In this document: one piece after another, positions 27,207 to 35,934 of the stretch
Layout: every line of letters starts with the position of its first letter
Position numbering within the stretch: position 1 is the first letter of the stretch
From: Microbulbifer sp. YPW16
Lineage (GTDB): Bacteria; Pseudomonadota; Gammaproteobacteria; Pseudomonadales; Cellvibrionaceae
DNA length: 64,000 nucleotides
Direction of reading: 5' to 3'
NCBI RefSeq assembly: GCF_021290385.1
Contig: NZ_CP089928.1
Coordinates: 3,242,001 to 3,306,000, forward strand
The notes under the pieces: generated by a model
Database searches by the model: none
Seen by the model: the letters and a program-made list of their open reading frames with translations, nothing else
What the model was told of the DNA's origin: nothing
Translations under genes and position numbers: made by a program

Positions 27207-27536
27207 ATGTTCAGGGCAGGCGTGCTAGCGGCTTTTCTTATCGCGTTGTCAGTTTCCAGCGGCAGCCTGGCGCAGGATTTTACCTGTGTACTCGGGGATC
27301 GTGAGCGCCGGATCGATGTGGTTTTTGCCGATCCGCCACGCAAGGTGCCCTGTGAGGTGCGTTACACCAAGGCGGGTCAGGTGCAGTCCCTGTGGAGCGC
27401 GCAGCACCGCGCCGGCTATTGCGAGTCCCGGGCGCGGGAATTTGCCGACCGCCATCGCAGCTGGGGCTGGGAATGCCGCGAGGACACCGCTGATGGCGCT
27501 GACGCGGGCGGGAAGCTGGACAACCCTGTGCAATGA
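27207..27536 (+). CDS. Small secreted protein of unknown function
   Basis: A 109-residue protein with a Sec signal peptide (MFRAGVLAAFLIALSVSSGSLAQ, cut near residue 23). The mature part has four cysteines (FTCVL, VPCEV, GYCES, WECRE), enough for two disulfides, which suits a stable periplasmic protein. Start: ATG 27207 is 6 bases after GGGAGG; the TTG at 27201 would be too close to it. It follows yghU copy 2 closely and may share its transcript. It matches the general form of small DUF-type periplasmic proteins, but I cannot name a family. Confidence 0.65.
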   Translation: MFRAGVLAAFLIALSVSSGSLAQDFTCVLGDRERRIDVVFADPPRKVPCEVRYTKAGQVQSLWSAQHRAGYCESRAREFADRHRSWGWECREDTADGADAGGKLDNPVQ

Positions 27537-27548
27537 CAGTGCCGGTTT

Positions 27549-28433
27549 TCAGAGCTGTGCCAGCGTGGCATCCAGGGTTTCGCCGATACGCGCACTGAGT
27601 TTGAGGTCGATGATATCGTCTGCCCGGGTGCGGCCCAGGTTCAGGGAGGCGATGGGCTTGTTCCACTCCCGCGCATAGCGGCAGAAGCGGAACCCGGAAT
27701 ACACCATCAGTGACGAGCCCACCACCAGCAACCCGTCGCTGGCCTGCAGGGCATCCAGTGCAGACCGGACCCGGTTACGCGGCACATTATCCCCAAAAAA
27801 CACCACGTCCGGCTTGAGGATGCCACCGCAGTCCGGGCAGTCGGCAATGCGAAAGCCACTGAAATCCACCTCCAGGTCCGCATCGCCATCCGGCGCGGTG
27901 TTGGCCTGGTACTGGTGGAATCCCGGATTGAGCGCAAAGCAGCGATCGTGCACCAGCTGCCGGTCACAGCGGTAGCCGCAGTCCATGCAGATGATCTGGT
28001 CGGCCCGCCCGTGCAGGTCGATTACATTCCGGCTACCCGCCCGCTGGTGCAGCCGGTCCACATTCTGCGTAACCAGTAGCTCACTGCAGTTCCGCAGCTC
28101 CAGCTCCGCCAGGTGCCGGTGGGCGGGATTTGGCTGCGACTGCCGGATGACCGGCCAGCCGATCAGGCTGCGGCCCCAGTAGCGCTGGCGGGTCTCGAAA
28201 CTGCGCATGAAATCCTGGTGCTGCACCGGCTGCTTGCGCTTCCAGGCGCCGTCTTCATCGCGGTAGTCGGGAATGCCGGAATCCGTGCTGACGCCGGCAC
28301 CGGTAAGGACCAGCAGGCGCGGGTTGCGACGGATAAAAGCTGCCAGTTTACGGCCGGCTTCTTCAACCTCGATCGGAGGGATGGGCGTTACTGGCCGCGG
28401 ATCTGGGGGCACTGTCTGCTTGGTCGTAGTCAT
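27549..28433 (-). CDS. Sir2 family NAD-dependent protein deacylase
   Basis: A 294-residue sirtuin that removes acyl groups from lysine using NAD+, giving nicotinamide and O-acyl-ADP-ribose. Motifs in order: GAGVSTDSGIPDYR (NAD binding), TQNVDRLHQRAG, the catalytic His in DLHGR, a zinc site formed by CMDC and CPDC, then LVVGSSL. The spacing and DYRDE..W text resemble class II (SIRT4-like) sirtuins of proteobacteria, which may act as lipoamidases or ADP-ribosyltransferases as well as deacetylases. It ends 13 bases from the convergent small secreted protein gene. Confidence 0.92.
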   Translation of the reverse strand: MTTTKQTVPPDPRPVTPIPPIEVEEAGRKLAAFIRRNPRLLVLTGAGVSTDSGIPDYRDEDGAWKRKQPVQHQDFMRSFETRQRYWGRSLIGWPVIRQSQPNPAHRHLAELELRNCSELLVTQNVDRLHQRAGSRNVIDLHGRADQIICMDCGYRCDRQLVHDRCFALNPGFHQYQANTAPDGDADLEVDFSGFRIADCPDCGGILKPDVVFFGDNVPRNRVRSALDALQASDGLLVVGSSLMVYSGFRFCRYAREWNKPIASLNLGRTRADDIIDLKLSARIGETLDATLAQL

Positions 28434-28842
28434 TTTATATCTGGGTAAAAACTTCCTCAGTTAACTCTAATTGAATGGCCCCGCAGCGGGAAGGATAGAA
28501 AGACAATTCTGCCAACATGCGGATAGTAGAGAGGAGCGCTTTTGAATTGGTGCGCCGGGCAAGCCCGTGAGCTGGCGGCGGGCCGCCGCTGCCGGGTGCC
28601 CCCCTCGAACCGGGCCTGGCTGCTCCCGAGGATGTCGCTCCCCGGGCTGGAAAGCCGGCACCCTGCGAGATTTCACAATACTCGAAATTATTTGTATAAC
28701 GTTTTGGCATAAAAAAAGAGGTCCAGGCGTCATTTATTACAGGACCTTACATCAGGTTTCCCGCGGGTGGTTTGGCCTATTTATGCCCTGTAGCATCGGG
28801 TATCGAGAAGTGCTCACACTTATCAAATTACAGGGAGTTGTG
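28434..28842. other. Intergenic region with abrupt composition change
   Basis: About 400 bases between divergent genes. Positions 28560-28640 are very GC-rich while 28675-28840 is AT-rich, with no recognisable gene in either. The AT-rich part probably holds the promoter of the next gene. A frame that extends the next gene upstream through this region has no protein character. Confidence 0.5.
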
Positions 28843-29946
28843 ATGACTATGATCAGGAAAATGGGTTTTTCCCTTGCGCTTATCGCAAGCACTGCAGTGT
28901 TCGCCGGGGAAAAAAACGATGAAAAATCCTTCCCCGACAGCCTTTTCGAGCCCATGGAGCCGTTCACCGGTGAGGAAATAATTGGTGACTGGTTTTACGA
29001 TGCGTCTGTCGCTGACGTGTTCGAAATAACCGGAAAGGTCGACGAGGAAAAGATCATCATTCGGTCCGGGGATGCTACACCCGGCGACGTTGGACTGATG
29101 AAGAAAAAGATTGAAGCGGCCCCCTATCATGACAAGCGCATCATGCTTGTGGTTGATTACAAGCCGACAGGTGTCGAGGAATCGGTAGCCATTTATTTTG
29201 GGGCCGTCGATCAGCAGGATGACCAGGCGAAGTACCTCACCTGGGATAGCACGTTTTATTCACCAATCCGTGGAAGCAGTGACTGGAAGGCCAAAAAAAT
29301 GGTCCTGCAAATCCCGGATGAGGCTGATTATATTGCCTATGGTGTCGGTATTGCGGGCAAGGGAATGGTCGAGGTCGGCGAGGTGAGGATTGAGGAGGTC
29401 GATGCCTCGGTGGCGGTGACGGATACCGAGGATATGATCCGCCTGTTCCGTGAGAGGAAATTTGAGGAATTCCTGGCCGAGCAGGGAAAGATCGATTTCG
29501 GCGGCAAGGAATCCCCTCGCTTCGTCAGCCTCAGCCTGACAAGGTATAAAGCACTTAAAGAGCTTGACCGGGATGAGGAAGCCGGTGAACTCCTGGCACA
29601 GCTGGTGTCACTGGTGGAGTCTGGCAGCTGGCAGGACGCCAATAGTTCGCTGTGGGCGGAGTTGCTGACCGCGGATGTACAATATCTTGCCGACCGGATC
29701 ACCAAAAAATCCTACCTGGAAAAGATGCGCTCGACGGAGTTCCCCAAAGAAGACGGTCACAAGGAGAATATGAAGTCAACTTACACAAATATCGGTTTCA
29801 AGGAGCGGGTAAACGGTAACTATGTCGCAGCCAGGGATGCCTACGAAAAGGCAGCTTCACGGGAGTGGGGCACCGATCGGGACTATCAACTGGTTGACCG
29901 TTACGTGAAAGAAATGAAGCAGGCTGTGCTGGCAATGGATGATTGA
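28843..29946 (+). CDS. Secreted protein of unknown function
   Basis: A 367-residue protein with a Sec signal peptide (MTMIRKMGFSLALIASTAVFAGE, cut near residue 22). The first half (about 40-190) looks like a beta-rich domain with WFYDASVADVFEI and VAIYFGAVDQQDDQ segments. The second half is helical, with tetratricopeptide-like character (RYKALKELDRDEEAGELLAQLVSL, GNYVAARDAYEKAAS). The codon and base usage is more AT-rich than its neighbours, hinting at a different origin. No family recognised. GGGAG lies about 7 bases before the ATG. It ends with a strong terminator. Confidence 0.65.
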   Translation: MTMIRKMGFSLALIASTAVFAGEKNDEKSFPDSLFEPMEPFTGEEIIGDWFYDASVADVFEITGKVDEEKIIIRSGDATPGDVGLMKKKIEAAPYHDKRIMLVVDYKPTGVEESVAIYFGAVDQQDDQAKYLTWDSTFYSPIRGSSDWKAKKMVLQIPDEADYIAYGVGIAGKGMVEVGEVRIEEVDASVAVTDTEDMIRLFRERKFEEFLAEQGKIDFGGKESPRFVSLSLTRYKALKELDRDEEAGELLAQLVSLVESGSWQDANSSLWAELLTADVQYLADRITKKSYLEKMRSTEFPKEDGHKENMKSTYTNIGFKERVNGNYVAARDAYEKAASREWGTDRDYQLVDRYVKEMKQAVLAMDD

Positions 29947-29971
29947 GATTCTCACCTGTCCAGGCAGCTGC

Positions 29972-29998
29972 AAGGGGCCGTTATCCGGCCCCTTTTTT
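29972..29998 (+). terminator. Rho-independent terminator
   Basis: AAGGGGCCG (29972-29980), loop TTATC, CGGCCCC (29986-29992), then TTTTTT. It lies 25 bases after the stop codon of the gene at 28843. Confidence 0.88.
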
Positions 29999-30077
29999 AT
30001 TGTCCCGGGGGTGCGGCGGTTGTTCCCCTGGCTGCTATCCGGCGTCCGCTGGCCTGCAGTACCAGGCCAGGCTGCGC

Positions 30078-30320
30078 CTAAAAGGCCCGCCAGGTCAGGT
30101 AAAGCCGCAGAAGCTGGTTGGAGGTGGGGGAATGAAAGAACCGCTGGGCAATAAAGCCCGCTACAGCTGCCGCGCCCATTGCCAGTGGCAAGGGAATGCG
30201 TCTGGCCCGTTGGTCAATAGCGCCTTTTTGGGCGTCAACCAGGGATACAATGGCGTCACGCTGGCGATCCATTTCCCGGCAGCATTCCGCAACGCGGTTA
30301 TTTAAGTGTTTCAAGGACAT
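30078..30320 (-). CDS. Small membrane-associated protein, YqjK-like position
   Basis: An 80-residue protein with a helical polar N-terminus (LNNRVAECCREMDRQRDAI) and one hydrophobic segment (about 45-60, PLPLAMGAAAVAGFIAQRFF). It overlaps the end of the upstream holin-like gene by 23 bases. In E. coli the yqjD-yqjE-yqjK genes form such a trio; this protein occupies the yqjK place but its sequence similarity is not certain. Possibly part of a membrane stress module. Confidence 0.55.
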   Translation of the reverse strand: MSLKHLNNRVAECCREMDRQRDAIVSLVDAQKGAIDQRARRIPLPLAMGAAAVAGFIAQRFFHSPTSNQLLRLYLTWRAF

Positions 30321-30777
30321 TGTCCATAGCCTCCCGGGCCTGCTTGCGCGTCTCGCTGAAGCCGAGCAGGGCGCGGAGTTTTTTCATGTACAGCATCATT
30401 GCCGTGAGCAGTACCAGCTGGGCCAGCACAAAAGCGGTGAAGCCGATATACACCGACTGTGAGAAGTAATAGGCAAGTAGGCCGACGCCGGCACAGAGAC
30501 TCAGTAGGAAGGCGATGCCCAGTGGCAGCAGTACGAGCTGTATGGCCAGCATGCGCCGACCGGCCTCTATCGTACGGTCAAGTTCCAGCCTGAACAGTGT
30601 CTGCAGATTGTTGAGCCACGCGGACACCAGTGTCATTGTTGCTTCAACCTGTGCCAGCGGGCTGGGCTCCCGGGGCTCCGGCTTCTCCTGTGATGAATCA
30701 AAAGAAGTCCGGCCGCGTTCCTGCGCGGCCGGTTCGGAATCTCTGTTGTCCGGTGCTGGATCTTGATCTTTCTGCAT
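30298..30777 (-). CDS. Phage holin family / YqjE-like membrane protein
   Basis: A 159-residue inner-membrane protein. A polar, charged N-terminal region (residues 1-45, rich in D, E, P, S) precedes an amphipathic stretch and two hydrophobic segments at about 72-95 and 103-125, the layout of the YqjE/DUF1469 'phage holin family'. Despite the name there is no lysis cassette nearby. YqjD/YqjE proteins in E. coli are associated with the membrane in stationary phase. It probably forms an operon with the DUF883 gene upstream and the small gene that overlaps its end. Confidence 0.75.
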   Translation of the reverse strand: MQKDQDPAPDNRDSEPAAQERGRTSFDSSQEKPEPREPSPLAQVEATMTLVSAWLNNLQTLFRLELDRTIEAGRRMLAIQLVLLPLGIAFLLSLCAGVGLLAYYFSQSVYIGFTAFVLAQLVLLTAMMLYMKKLRALLGFSETRKQAREAMDNVLETLK

Positions 30778-30849
30778 CAGTATCGGGTTCCCGGAACCTT
30801 GTATCAGTTGCCTGGAAAGAGTGAACGGGCGAGCGGGGCTCGCGCGGTA

Positions 30850-31098
30850 TCACTTCAGTAGTTTTGCAATAACCCAGCCGACGGCGAATGCACAACCCAC
30901 GCTGGCAACCGGATGCTTCCTGATTGAGGACTCGAAGCGCTGCTCCAGGTCGGTGGCGCGGCGCTTGCTGTTCTCGACCGAGGAGCGTGCGCGTTCACGC
31001 AGGTGTGCAGCCTGGTCAGAAGCTGCCTCACCGGCAAGGTGGTAGGCCTGCCTCAGTTTTTCCTGGCTGGAACTGTTGGGGGCTTTTGCAGTAGCCAT
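30850..31098 (-). CDS. DUF883/ElaB/YqjD-like protein
   Basis: An 82-residue protein with a helical, charged body (AGEAASDQAAHLRERARSSVENSKRR) and a single C-terminal hydrophobic segment (HPVASVGCAFAVGWVIAKLL). This is the layout of the ElaB/YqjD/YgaM family of C-tail-anchored inner-membrane proteins, of which YqjD binds ribosomes in stationary-phase E. coli. ATG 31098 has a TGAGGA site upstream; a longer in-frame extension is rejected. First gene of the three-gene cluster. Confidence 0.8.
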   Translation of the reverse strand: MATAKAPNSSSQEKLRQAYHLAGEAASDQAAHLRERARSSVENSKRRATDLEQRFESSIRKHPVASVGCAFAVGWVIAKLLK

Positions 31099-31393
31099 AA
31101 GAAATTTCCTCACGTCAGGGTTCTGTCTATGAATCGTAGAGTCGCCATCGGAAATTGGTATGCGGGACCGCGAATTAGGCTGACCGCTAATCCACAGCTT
31201 TGCAGCGCTGTTACTGCACCGGCCCTCCGGGACGCACGGCAGCGGGAAGGCGGTCCGGTAACCGGATGCCGGAATCTGGCACTGAGTGAGGTGACTGTGT
31301 GCAGGCCCCTGGTCGCAGTGGGCCACGCCGCCTGTGCGGCAGGCGATGGTCAGCGGGAAGTGATCGCCGGGCGCGTGCCGCCCGGGTGGTGAC

Positions 31394-32338
31394 TCAGGCG
31401 GATCGGCGCCATTCCCCAATGTTGGCTACCACACCATCCAGCAGCCGCTGGCGGCTCTCGCGGCTGATCCAGGCGTTGTGCGGGGTGATGATGAGGTTGG
31501 GGATATCGCCCGCCAGCAGCGGGTGATCGGCCGGTGGTGGTTCCACGCTCAGCACATCCAGTGCTGCGCCGCCGAGATGGCCGTTCTCAAGGGCTTCTGC
31601 CAGCGCCGCTTCGTCCACCAGCCCGCCGCGGGCGGTGTTTACCAGCAGGGCGCCGGCCTTCATGGCGGCAAGGAATTCCCTGTCGACCAGTTTGTCGGTC
31701 TCGTCTGTCAGCGGGCAGTGCAGGCTGATGACATCGGCCTCCGCCAGCAGTTGCCCGAGAGGAGTGCGTCCGGCCTTCTTTTCGCCGGTAAAGGACTCGG
31801 CCACCAGGATTTCCATACCCAGCGCGCGACCCAGTTCGGCGGTTTTCCGGCCGAGGTCACCGTAGCCGATGATGCCCAGTTTCTTGCCGGCCAGTTCCAT
31901 CACCGGGTAATCCAGCATGGTGAACACGGGGGATTCACTCCAGCGCCCGGCCACAACGTCACTGTGGTATTGATGCCAGCGAGTGGCGAGGGCCAGGATC
32001 AAGGCCAGGGCATGCTGTGGTACTGATGCCTGGGCATAGCCGGCCACATTGCGCACCGGGATGCCCCGTTCTTCCGCAGCTTCGTGGTCGATATTGTTGG
32101 TGCCGGTGGCACAGACACAGATCAGTTTCAGGCGGGCGGCGTTTTCGATCAGCTCGCGATCCAGTACCACCTTGTTGGTGATGACCACGTCGGCGCCGGC
32201 GATGCGATCCGCTACCTGTTCGGGGGCGGTGGATTCATACAGGTCCCAGTGCTCGAGGCTCGCTTCCAGGCCGGAGGTGTCCAGCTCTTCGAGTTTCATG
32301 GTGAGGGTGTCGAGGAAGACGCCGCGCATTCTGGCCAT
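31394..32338 (-). CDS. D-2-hydroxyacid dehydrogenase (glycerate dehydrogenase/hydroxypyruvate reductase type)
   Basis: A 314-residue NAD(P)-dependent dehydrogenase of the D-isomer family. The Rossmann glycine motif is GIIGYGDLGRKTAELG (about 150-165). The catalytic Arg lies in NTARGGLVDE, the Glu in SVEPPP and the His in ITPHNAW. It most resembles HprA-type glycerate dehydrogenases, which interconvert hydroxypyruvate and D-glycerate. Two starts are possible, ATG at 32338 or three codons later. It is separated from metG by a REP-like inverted repeat. Confidence 0.88.
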   Translation of the reverse strand: MARMRGVFLDTLTMKLEELDTSGLEASLEHWDLYESTAPEQVADRIAGADVVITNKVVLDRELIENAARLKLICVCATGTNNIDHEAAEERGIPVRNVAGYAQASVPQHALALILALATRWHQYHSDVVAGRWSESPVFTMLDYPVMELAGKKLGIIGYGDLGRKTAELGRALGMEILVAESFTGEKKAGRTPLGQLLAEADVISLHCPLTDETDKLVDREFLAAMKAGALLVNTARGGLVDEAALAEALENGHLGGAALDVLSVEPPPADHPLLAGDIPNLIITPHNAWISRESRQRLLDGVVANIGEWRRSA

Positions 32339-32360
32339 CCCTGTAAGTTGAAGAGTTTTC

Positions 32361-32435
32361 GTAGGAGCGGCCGCTGGCCGCGATCGAGGGCGAAATATAA
32401 TCTCAACCCGGATCGCGGCCAGCGGCCGCTCCTAC
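32361..32435. repeat. REP-like element: 25-bp perfect inverted repeat
   Basis: Positions 32361-32385 begin GTAGGAGCGGCCGCTGGCC and are the exact reverse complement of 32411-32435; the spacer is 25 bases. The head sequence GTAGGAGCGG followed by a short GGCC-type hairpin is typical of repetitive extragenic palindromes of pseudomonads, xanthomonads and relatives. It lies between two co-directional genes, a usual REP location. Confidence 0.85.
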
Positions 32436-32440
32436 AGGGT

Positions 32441-34468
32441 TTACATCACACGCATGCCCGGCTGGGCGCCCGCGTGGGGCTCGAGGATCCACAGGTCCTT
32501 GCCGCCGGGCCCGGCGGCCAGCACCATGCCCTCGCTCACACCGAAGCGCATCTTGCGCGGGGCCAGGTTGGCTACCATCACGGTGTGCTTGCCCACCAGG
32601 TCCTCGGGCTTGTAGGCGCTCTTGATGCCGGCGAACACCTGCCGGGTCTCGCCGCCCAGGTCCAGGGTCAGCTTGAGCAGTTTGCCCGCGCCTTCCACAT
32701 GCTCGGCATTGGCAATCAGGGCAATGCGCAGGTCCACTTTGGCGAAGTCATCGAACTGGATCTCGTCGGCGATGGGATCGTCCGCCAGCGGGCCGCTGAG
32801 CGGTTTTGTTTCCGCCTGTAGCTGGGCCAGGGACTCCTTCGCCGCTTCCAGTACCGCATCCACCTGCTTCTGCTCGATCCGCTGCATCAGCGGCTTGAAC
32901 TTGTTGATGGTATGACCGGACAGCGGTGTGGTGGCGGCGTGCCAGTCCAGCTCCGCGCCCAGGAAAGCCTCGGCCTTTTTCGCGGTTTCCGGCAGCACTG
33001 GCGCCAGCCAGGTGATCAGTGCGCGGAACATGTTGACGCCCTGGGAGCAGATGGCCAGTACCTCGGCTTCCCTGTCTTCCTCTTTCGCCAGTGACCAGGG
33101 CGCCTTGTCGGCAATCCAGGCATTGGCGGCATCCGCCAGCGCCATGATCTCGCGCATGGCGCGGGCGTATTCACGGCTTTCGTAAAATTCGGCGATACGG
33201 GGCGCCGCCTCCACAAACTGGTTCCAGAGCGCCTCGTCCGCCAGCTGGTCGGCCAGCACGCCGCCGGACTTGCTCACAAACTTGGCGGTGCGCGAGGCAA
33301 TGTTGACCACCTTGCCCACCAGGTCGGAATTCACCCGGGCAATAAAGTCTTCCAGGTTCAGGTCCAGGTCGTCGACACCGCCAGTCAGCTTGGCGGCAAA
33401 GTAGTACCGCAGGTATTCCGGGTGCAGGTGGTCCAGGTAATTGCGCGCATTGATAAAGGTGCCGCGGGACTTGGACATCTTCTTGCCGTTTACGGTCAGG
33501 AAACCGTGTACGCAGACCTTGGTCGGGGTGCGGAAATCGGCGGAGTCGAGCATGGAGGGCCAGAACAGCGCGTGGAAATTGACGATATCCTTGCCGATAA
33601 AATGGTACACCTCGGCATCGCTGTCTTTTTTCCAGTAGTCCTGCCAGTCCAGGCCCTTTGTGTCGCAATAGTTTTTCAGGCTGGCCATGTAGCCGATGGG
33701 GGCGTCGAGCCAGACATAAAAATACTTGCCGGGGGCGTCGGGGATCTCGAAGCCGAAGTAGGGTGCGTCGCGGGAGATATCCCATTGCTGCAGGCCTTCA
33801 TCGAGCCACTCGGACAGTTTGTTGGCCACCTCGTCCTGCAGGGTGCCGGAGCGGGTCCACTGCTTCAGGAAGTCGGTGAACTCCGGCAGGGTGAAGAAGA
33901 AGTGCTCGGACTCCTTCTCCACCGGCGTTGCGCCTGAAATGGCGGATACCGGGTCGATCAGTTCGGTGGGGCTGTAGGTGGCACCACAGGCCTCGCAGTT
34001 GTCACCATACTGGTCCGGCGTCTTGCAGCGCGGGCAGGTGCCCTTGATGTAGCGGTCGGCCAGGAACAGGTTTTTTTCCGGGTCGAACGCCTGGGTAATG
34101 GTGCGGGTAGCGATATGGCCGTTGTCGCGCAGCCGCTTGTAGATCATCGCTGACAGCTCGCGGTTCTCGTCCGAGTGGGTGGAATGGTAGTTGTCCACGC
34201 CGATCAGGAAGTCGGCGAAATCCCTCTCGTGCTCCGCCTGCATATTGGCGATGTGCTGTTCCGGGGTCAGGCCAAGTTGCTCGGCTTTCAGCATGATGGC
34301 GGTGCCGTGGGCATCGTCGGCGCACATGTACAGGCAGTCGTGGCCACGCGCGCGCTGGAAACGCGCCCAGATGTCGGTCTGGATGTATTCCAGGATATGG
34401 CCCAGGTGCAGGGAGCCATTGGCGTAGGGCAGGGCGCTGGTAACAAGGATGTTGCGCTTGTCGGACAT
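32441..34468 (-). CDS. metG: Methionine--tRNA ligase
   Basis: A 675-residue class I synthetase that charges tRNA-Met. Visible features: HLGH signature at residues 21-24, a four-cysteine zinc knuckle (CPRC..CEAC, about 145-162), the KMSKS loop (about 330-334), and a C-terminal tRNA-binding/dimerisation domain (about 570-675, [24 protein letters not shown]). The length matches the 677 residues of the E. coli enzyme. ATG 34468 is preferred; an in-frame ATG four codons upstream is possible. It is divergent from apbC, as in E. coli and Pseudomonas. Confidence 0.96.
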   Translation of the reverse strand: MSDKRNILVTSALPYANGSLHLGHILEYIQTDIWARFQRARGHDCLYMCADDAHGTAIMLKAEQLGLTPEQHIANMQAEHERDFADFLIGVDNYHSTHSDENRELSAMIYKRLRDNGHIATRTITQAFDPEKNLFLADRYIKGTCPRCKTPDQYGDNCEACGATYSPTELIDPVSAISGATPVEKESEHFFFTLPEFTDFLKQWTRSGTLQDEVANKLSEWLDEGLQQWDISRDAPYFGFEIPDAPGKYFYVWLDAPIGYMASLKNYCDTKGLDWQDYWKKDSDAEVYHFIGKDIVNFHALFWPSMLDSADFRTPTKVCVHGFLTVNGKKMSKSRGTFINARNYLDHLHPEYLRYYFAAKLTGGVDDLDLNLEDFIARVNSDLVGKVVNIASRTAKFVSKSGGVLADQLADEALWNQFVEAAPRIAEFYESREYARAMREIMALADAANAWIADKAPWSLAKEEDREAEVLAICSQGVNMFRALITWLAPVLPETAKKAEAFLGAELDWHAATTPLSGHTINKFKPLMQRIEQKQVDAVLEAAKESLAQLQAETKPLSGPLADDPIADEIQFDDFAKVDLRIALIANAEHVEGAGKLLKLTLDLGGETRQVFAGIKSAYKPEDLVGKHTVMVANLAPRKMRFGVSEGMVLAAGPGGKDLWILEPHAGAQPGMRVM

Positions 34469-34691
34469 CGGTTCTTCCATCTGCTGGTTCGCTGATTCGC
34501 GCCGATTCCCTGGTGAAATCGGCGGATTCCGGCCACAGGGTTGCGGCCACGGTAAAAAGACCGGCGAATATAGCAGATCTGCGGCCTTGCTGGGAGGGCG
34601 GCGGGGCCTGCTGCCCCCGGGGCGGCTAGAATTGGGCGGACCCATCGGACACAATGCACGCACCGAACGATACCCACCGGAAAGAGGGATG

Positions 34692-35846
34692 ATGGTGAGC
34701 GAACACGACCACGAACACGAAGACCTGCCGGCCGATGTACAGGCAGAGCTGGAGCGGCTGGCGGAGTGCCTGGGCAGCCTGCATGATCCGGGCACCGGGC
34801 GGATACTGGATGAGCTGGAGGCGGATATCGAGGTGGGCTACGAGGACGGTACCGTCTTTGTGGGCATTACCCTGGGATACCCCTGCTCCAGCCAGGAAGG
34901 CGAGTGGCGTGAGCGGATCCGGGAGGCCTGTATGCCCTCGCTGCGTGGCGGGCCGCTGGGGGACGCGGGGCTGCAGTTCGAGCTGTTCACCGATATCCCC
35001 ACCACCGATGCCGGGGAGGTGCCCGTGCACATGCGTGGTGTGAAGAACATTATCGCCGTGGCCTCCGGCAAGGGCGGGGTGGGCAAGTCCACCACTGCCG
35101 TCAACCTGGCGCTGGCACTGGTGGCAGAAGGCGCCAGCGTGGGCCTGCTGGATGCCGATATCTACGGCCCCAGCCTGCCTACCATGCTGGGCACCGAGGA
35201 CGCCCGGCCGGAAGTGCGGGAACAGAAGTTCTTCCTGCCGGTGGAGGCCCTGGGCCTCAAGACCATGTCTATCGGCTACCTCCTGACCGAGGATACCCCG
35301 GCCGTCTGGCGCGGACCCATGGCCAGCGGTGCCCTCAACCAGATCCTGACCCAGACCCTCTGGTGCCAGGGGGATGAGGAACTCGACTACCTGGTGGTCG
35401 ATATGCCCCCGGGCACCGGCGACATCCAGCTGACCCTGGCCCAGAAAGCCACCCTGGCGGGCGCGGTGATCGTTACCACGCCCCAGGACCTGGCCCTCAA
35501 GGATGCCATCAAGGGGGTGGAGATGTTCCGCAAGGTCGATGTGCCGGTGCTCGGGATAGTCGAGAACATGTCACTGCACACCTGCTCCAACTGCGGCCAT
35601 ACCGAACCGGTATTCGGTGCCGGTGGCGGCGAGCGCATCGCGGCCGACTACGACACCGGCCTGCTGGGCAAGCTGCCACTGGCCATGTCGATCCGCGAGG
35701 GCACCGACAGCGGCCGGCCCAGTGTGGTGGCGGAGCCGGACGGCGAGGTGGCGCGCCACTACCGCGAGATCGCCCGGCGTGCGGGAGCGGAGCTGTGGTT
35801 GCGCAGTGGCGAGGGGGAAGGAATGCCGGAGATAGAAATCGACTGA
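34692..35846 (+). CDS. apbC: Iron-sulfur cluster carrier protein ApbC (Mrp)
   Basis: A 384-residue P-loop ATPase of the Mrp/NBP35 family that binds and transfers 4Fe-4S clusters. The deviant Walker A is GKGGVGKST (about residues 125-133), followed by the [16 protein letters not shown] switch and [15 protein letters not shown]. The bridging cluster site is CSNC (about 298-301). The N-terminal 100 residues are a MIP18/DUF59-like domain. Start choice is uncertain: ATG 34689, ATG 34692 and GTG 34695 are adjacent in frame; the GAGG site at 34684-34687 favours the later ones. Confidence 0.93.
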   Translation: MVSEHDHEHEDLPADVQAELERLAECLGSLHDPGTGRILDELEADIEVGYEDGTVFVGITLGYPCSSQEGEWRERIREACMPSLRGGPLGDAGLQFELFTDIPTTDAGEVPVHMRGVKNIIAVASGKGGVGKSTTAVNLALALVAEGASVGLLDADIYGPSLPTMLGTEDARPEVREQKFFLPVEALGLKTMSIGYLLTEDTPAVWRGPMASGALNQILTQTLWCQGDEELDYLVVDMPPGTGDIQLTLAQKATLAGAVIVTTPQDLALKDAIKGVEMFRKVDVPVLGIVENMSLHTCSNCGHTEPVFGAGGGERIAADYDTGLLGKLPLAMSIREGTDSGRPSVVAEPDGEVARHYREIARRAGAELWLRSGEGEGMPEIEID

Positions 35847-35871
35847 CGATCCTGCGGGGTGGTTAACCAAA

Positions 35872-35906
35872 AAGGCCGGCCCGGATGCACCGGGCCGGCC
35901 TTTTTT
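35872..35906. terminator. Bidirectional rho-independent terminator
   Basis: AAGGCCGGCCCG (35872-35883) pairs with CGGGCCGGCCTT (35891-35902), followed by TTTT and preceded by AAAA. A 12-bp perfect stem between the convergent apbC and trhO genes. Confidence 0.92.
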
Positions 35907-35934
35907 GTCCCGGCGGAACATGGGAGCTTCCCGC

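Noticed and set aside
28567-28842. Upstream extension of the AT-rich secreted protein
   Set aside because: It would bury the clear signal peptide, and the extension lacks protein character.
30298-30777. Holin of a prophage lysis cassette
   Set aside because: No endolysin, spanin, or phage structural gene nearby; the family name is historical and YqjE-like proteins are chromosomal.
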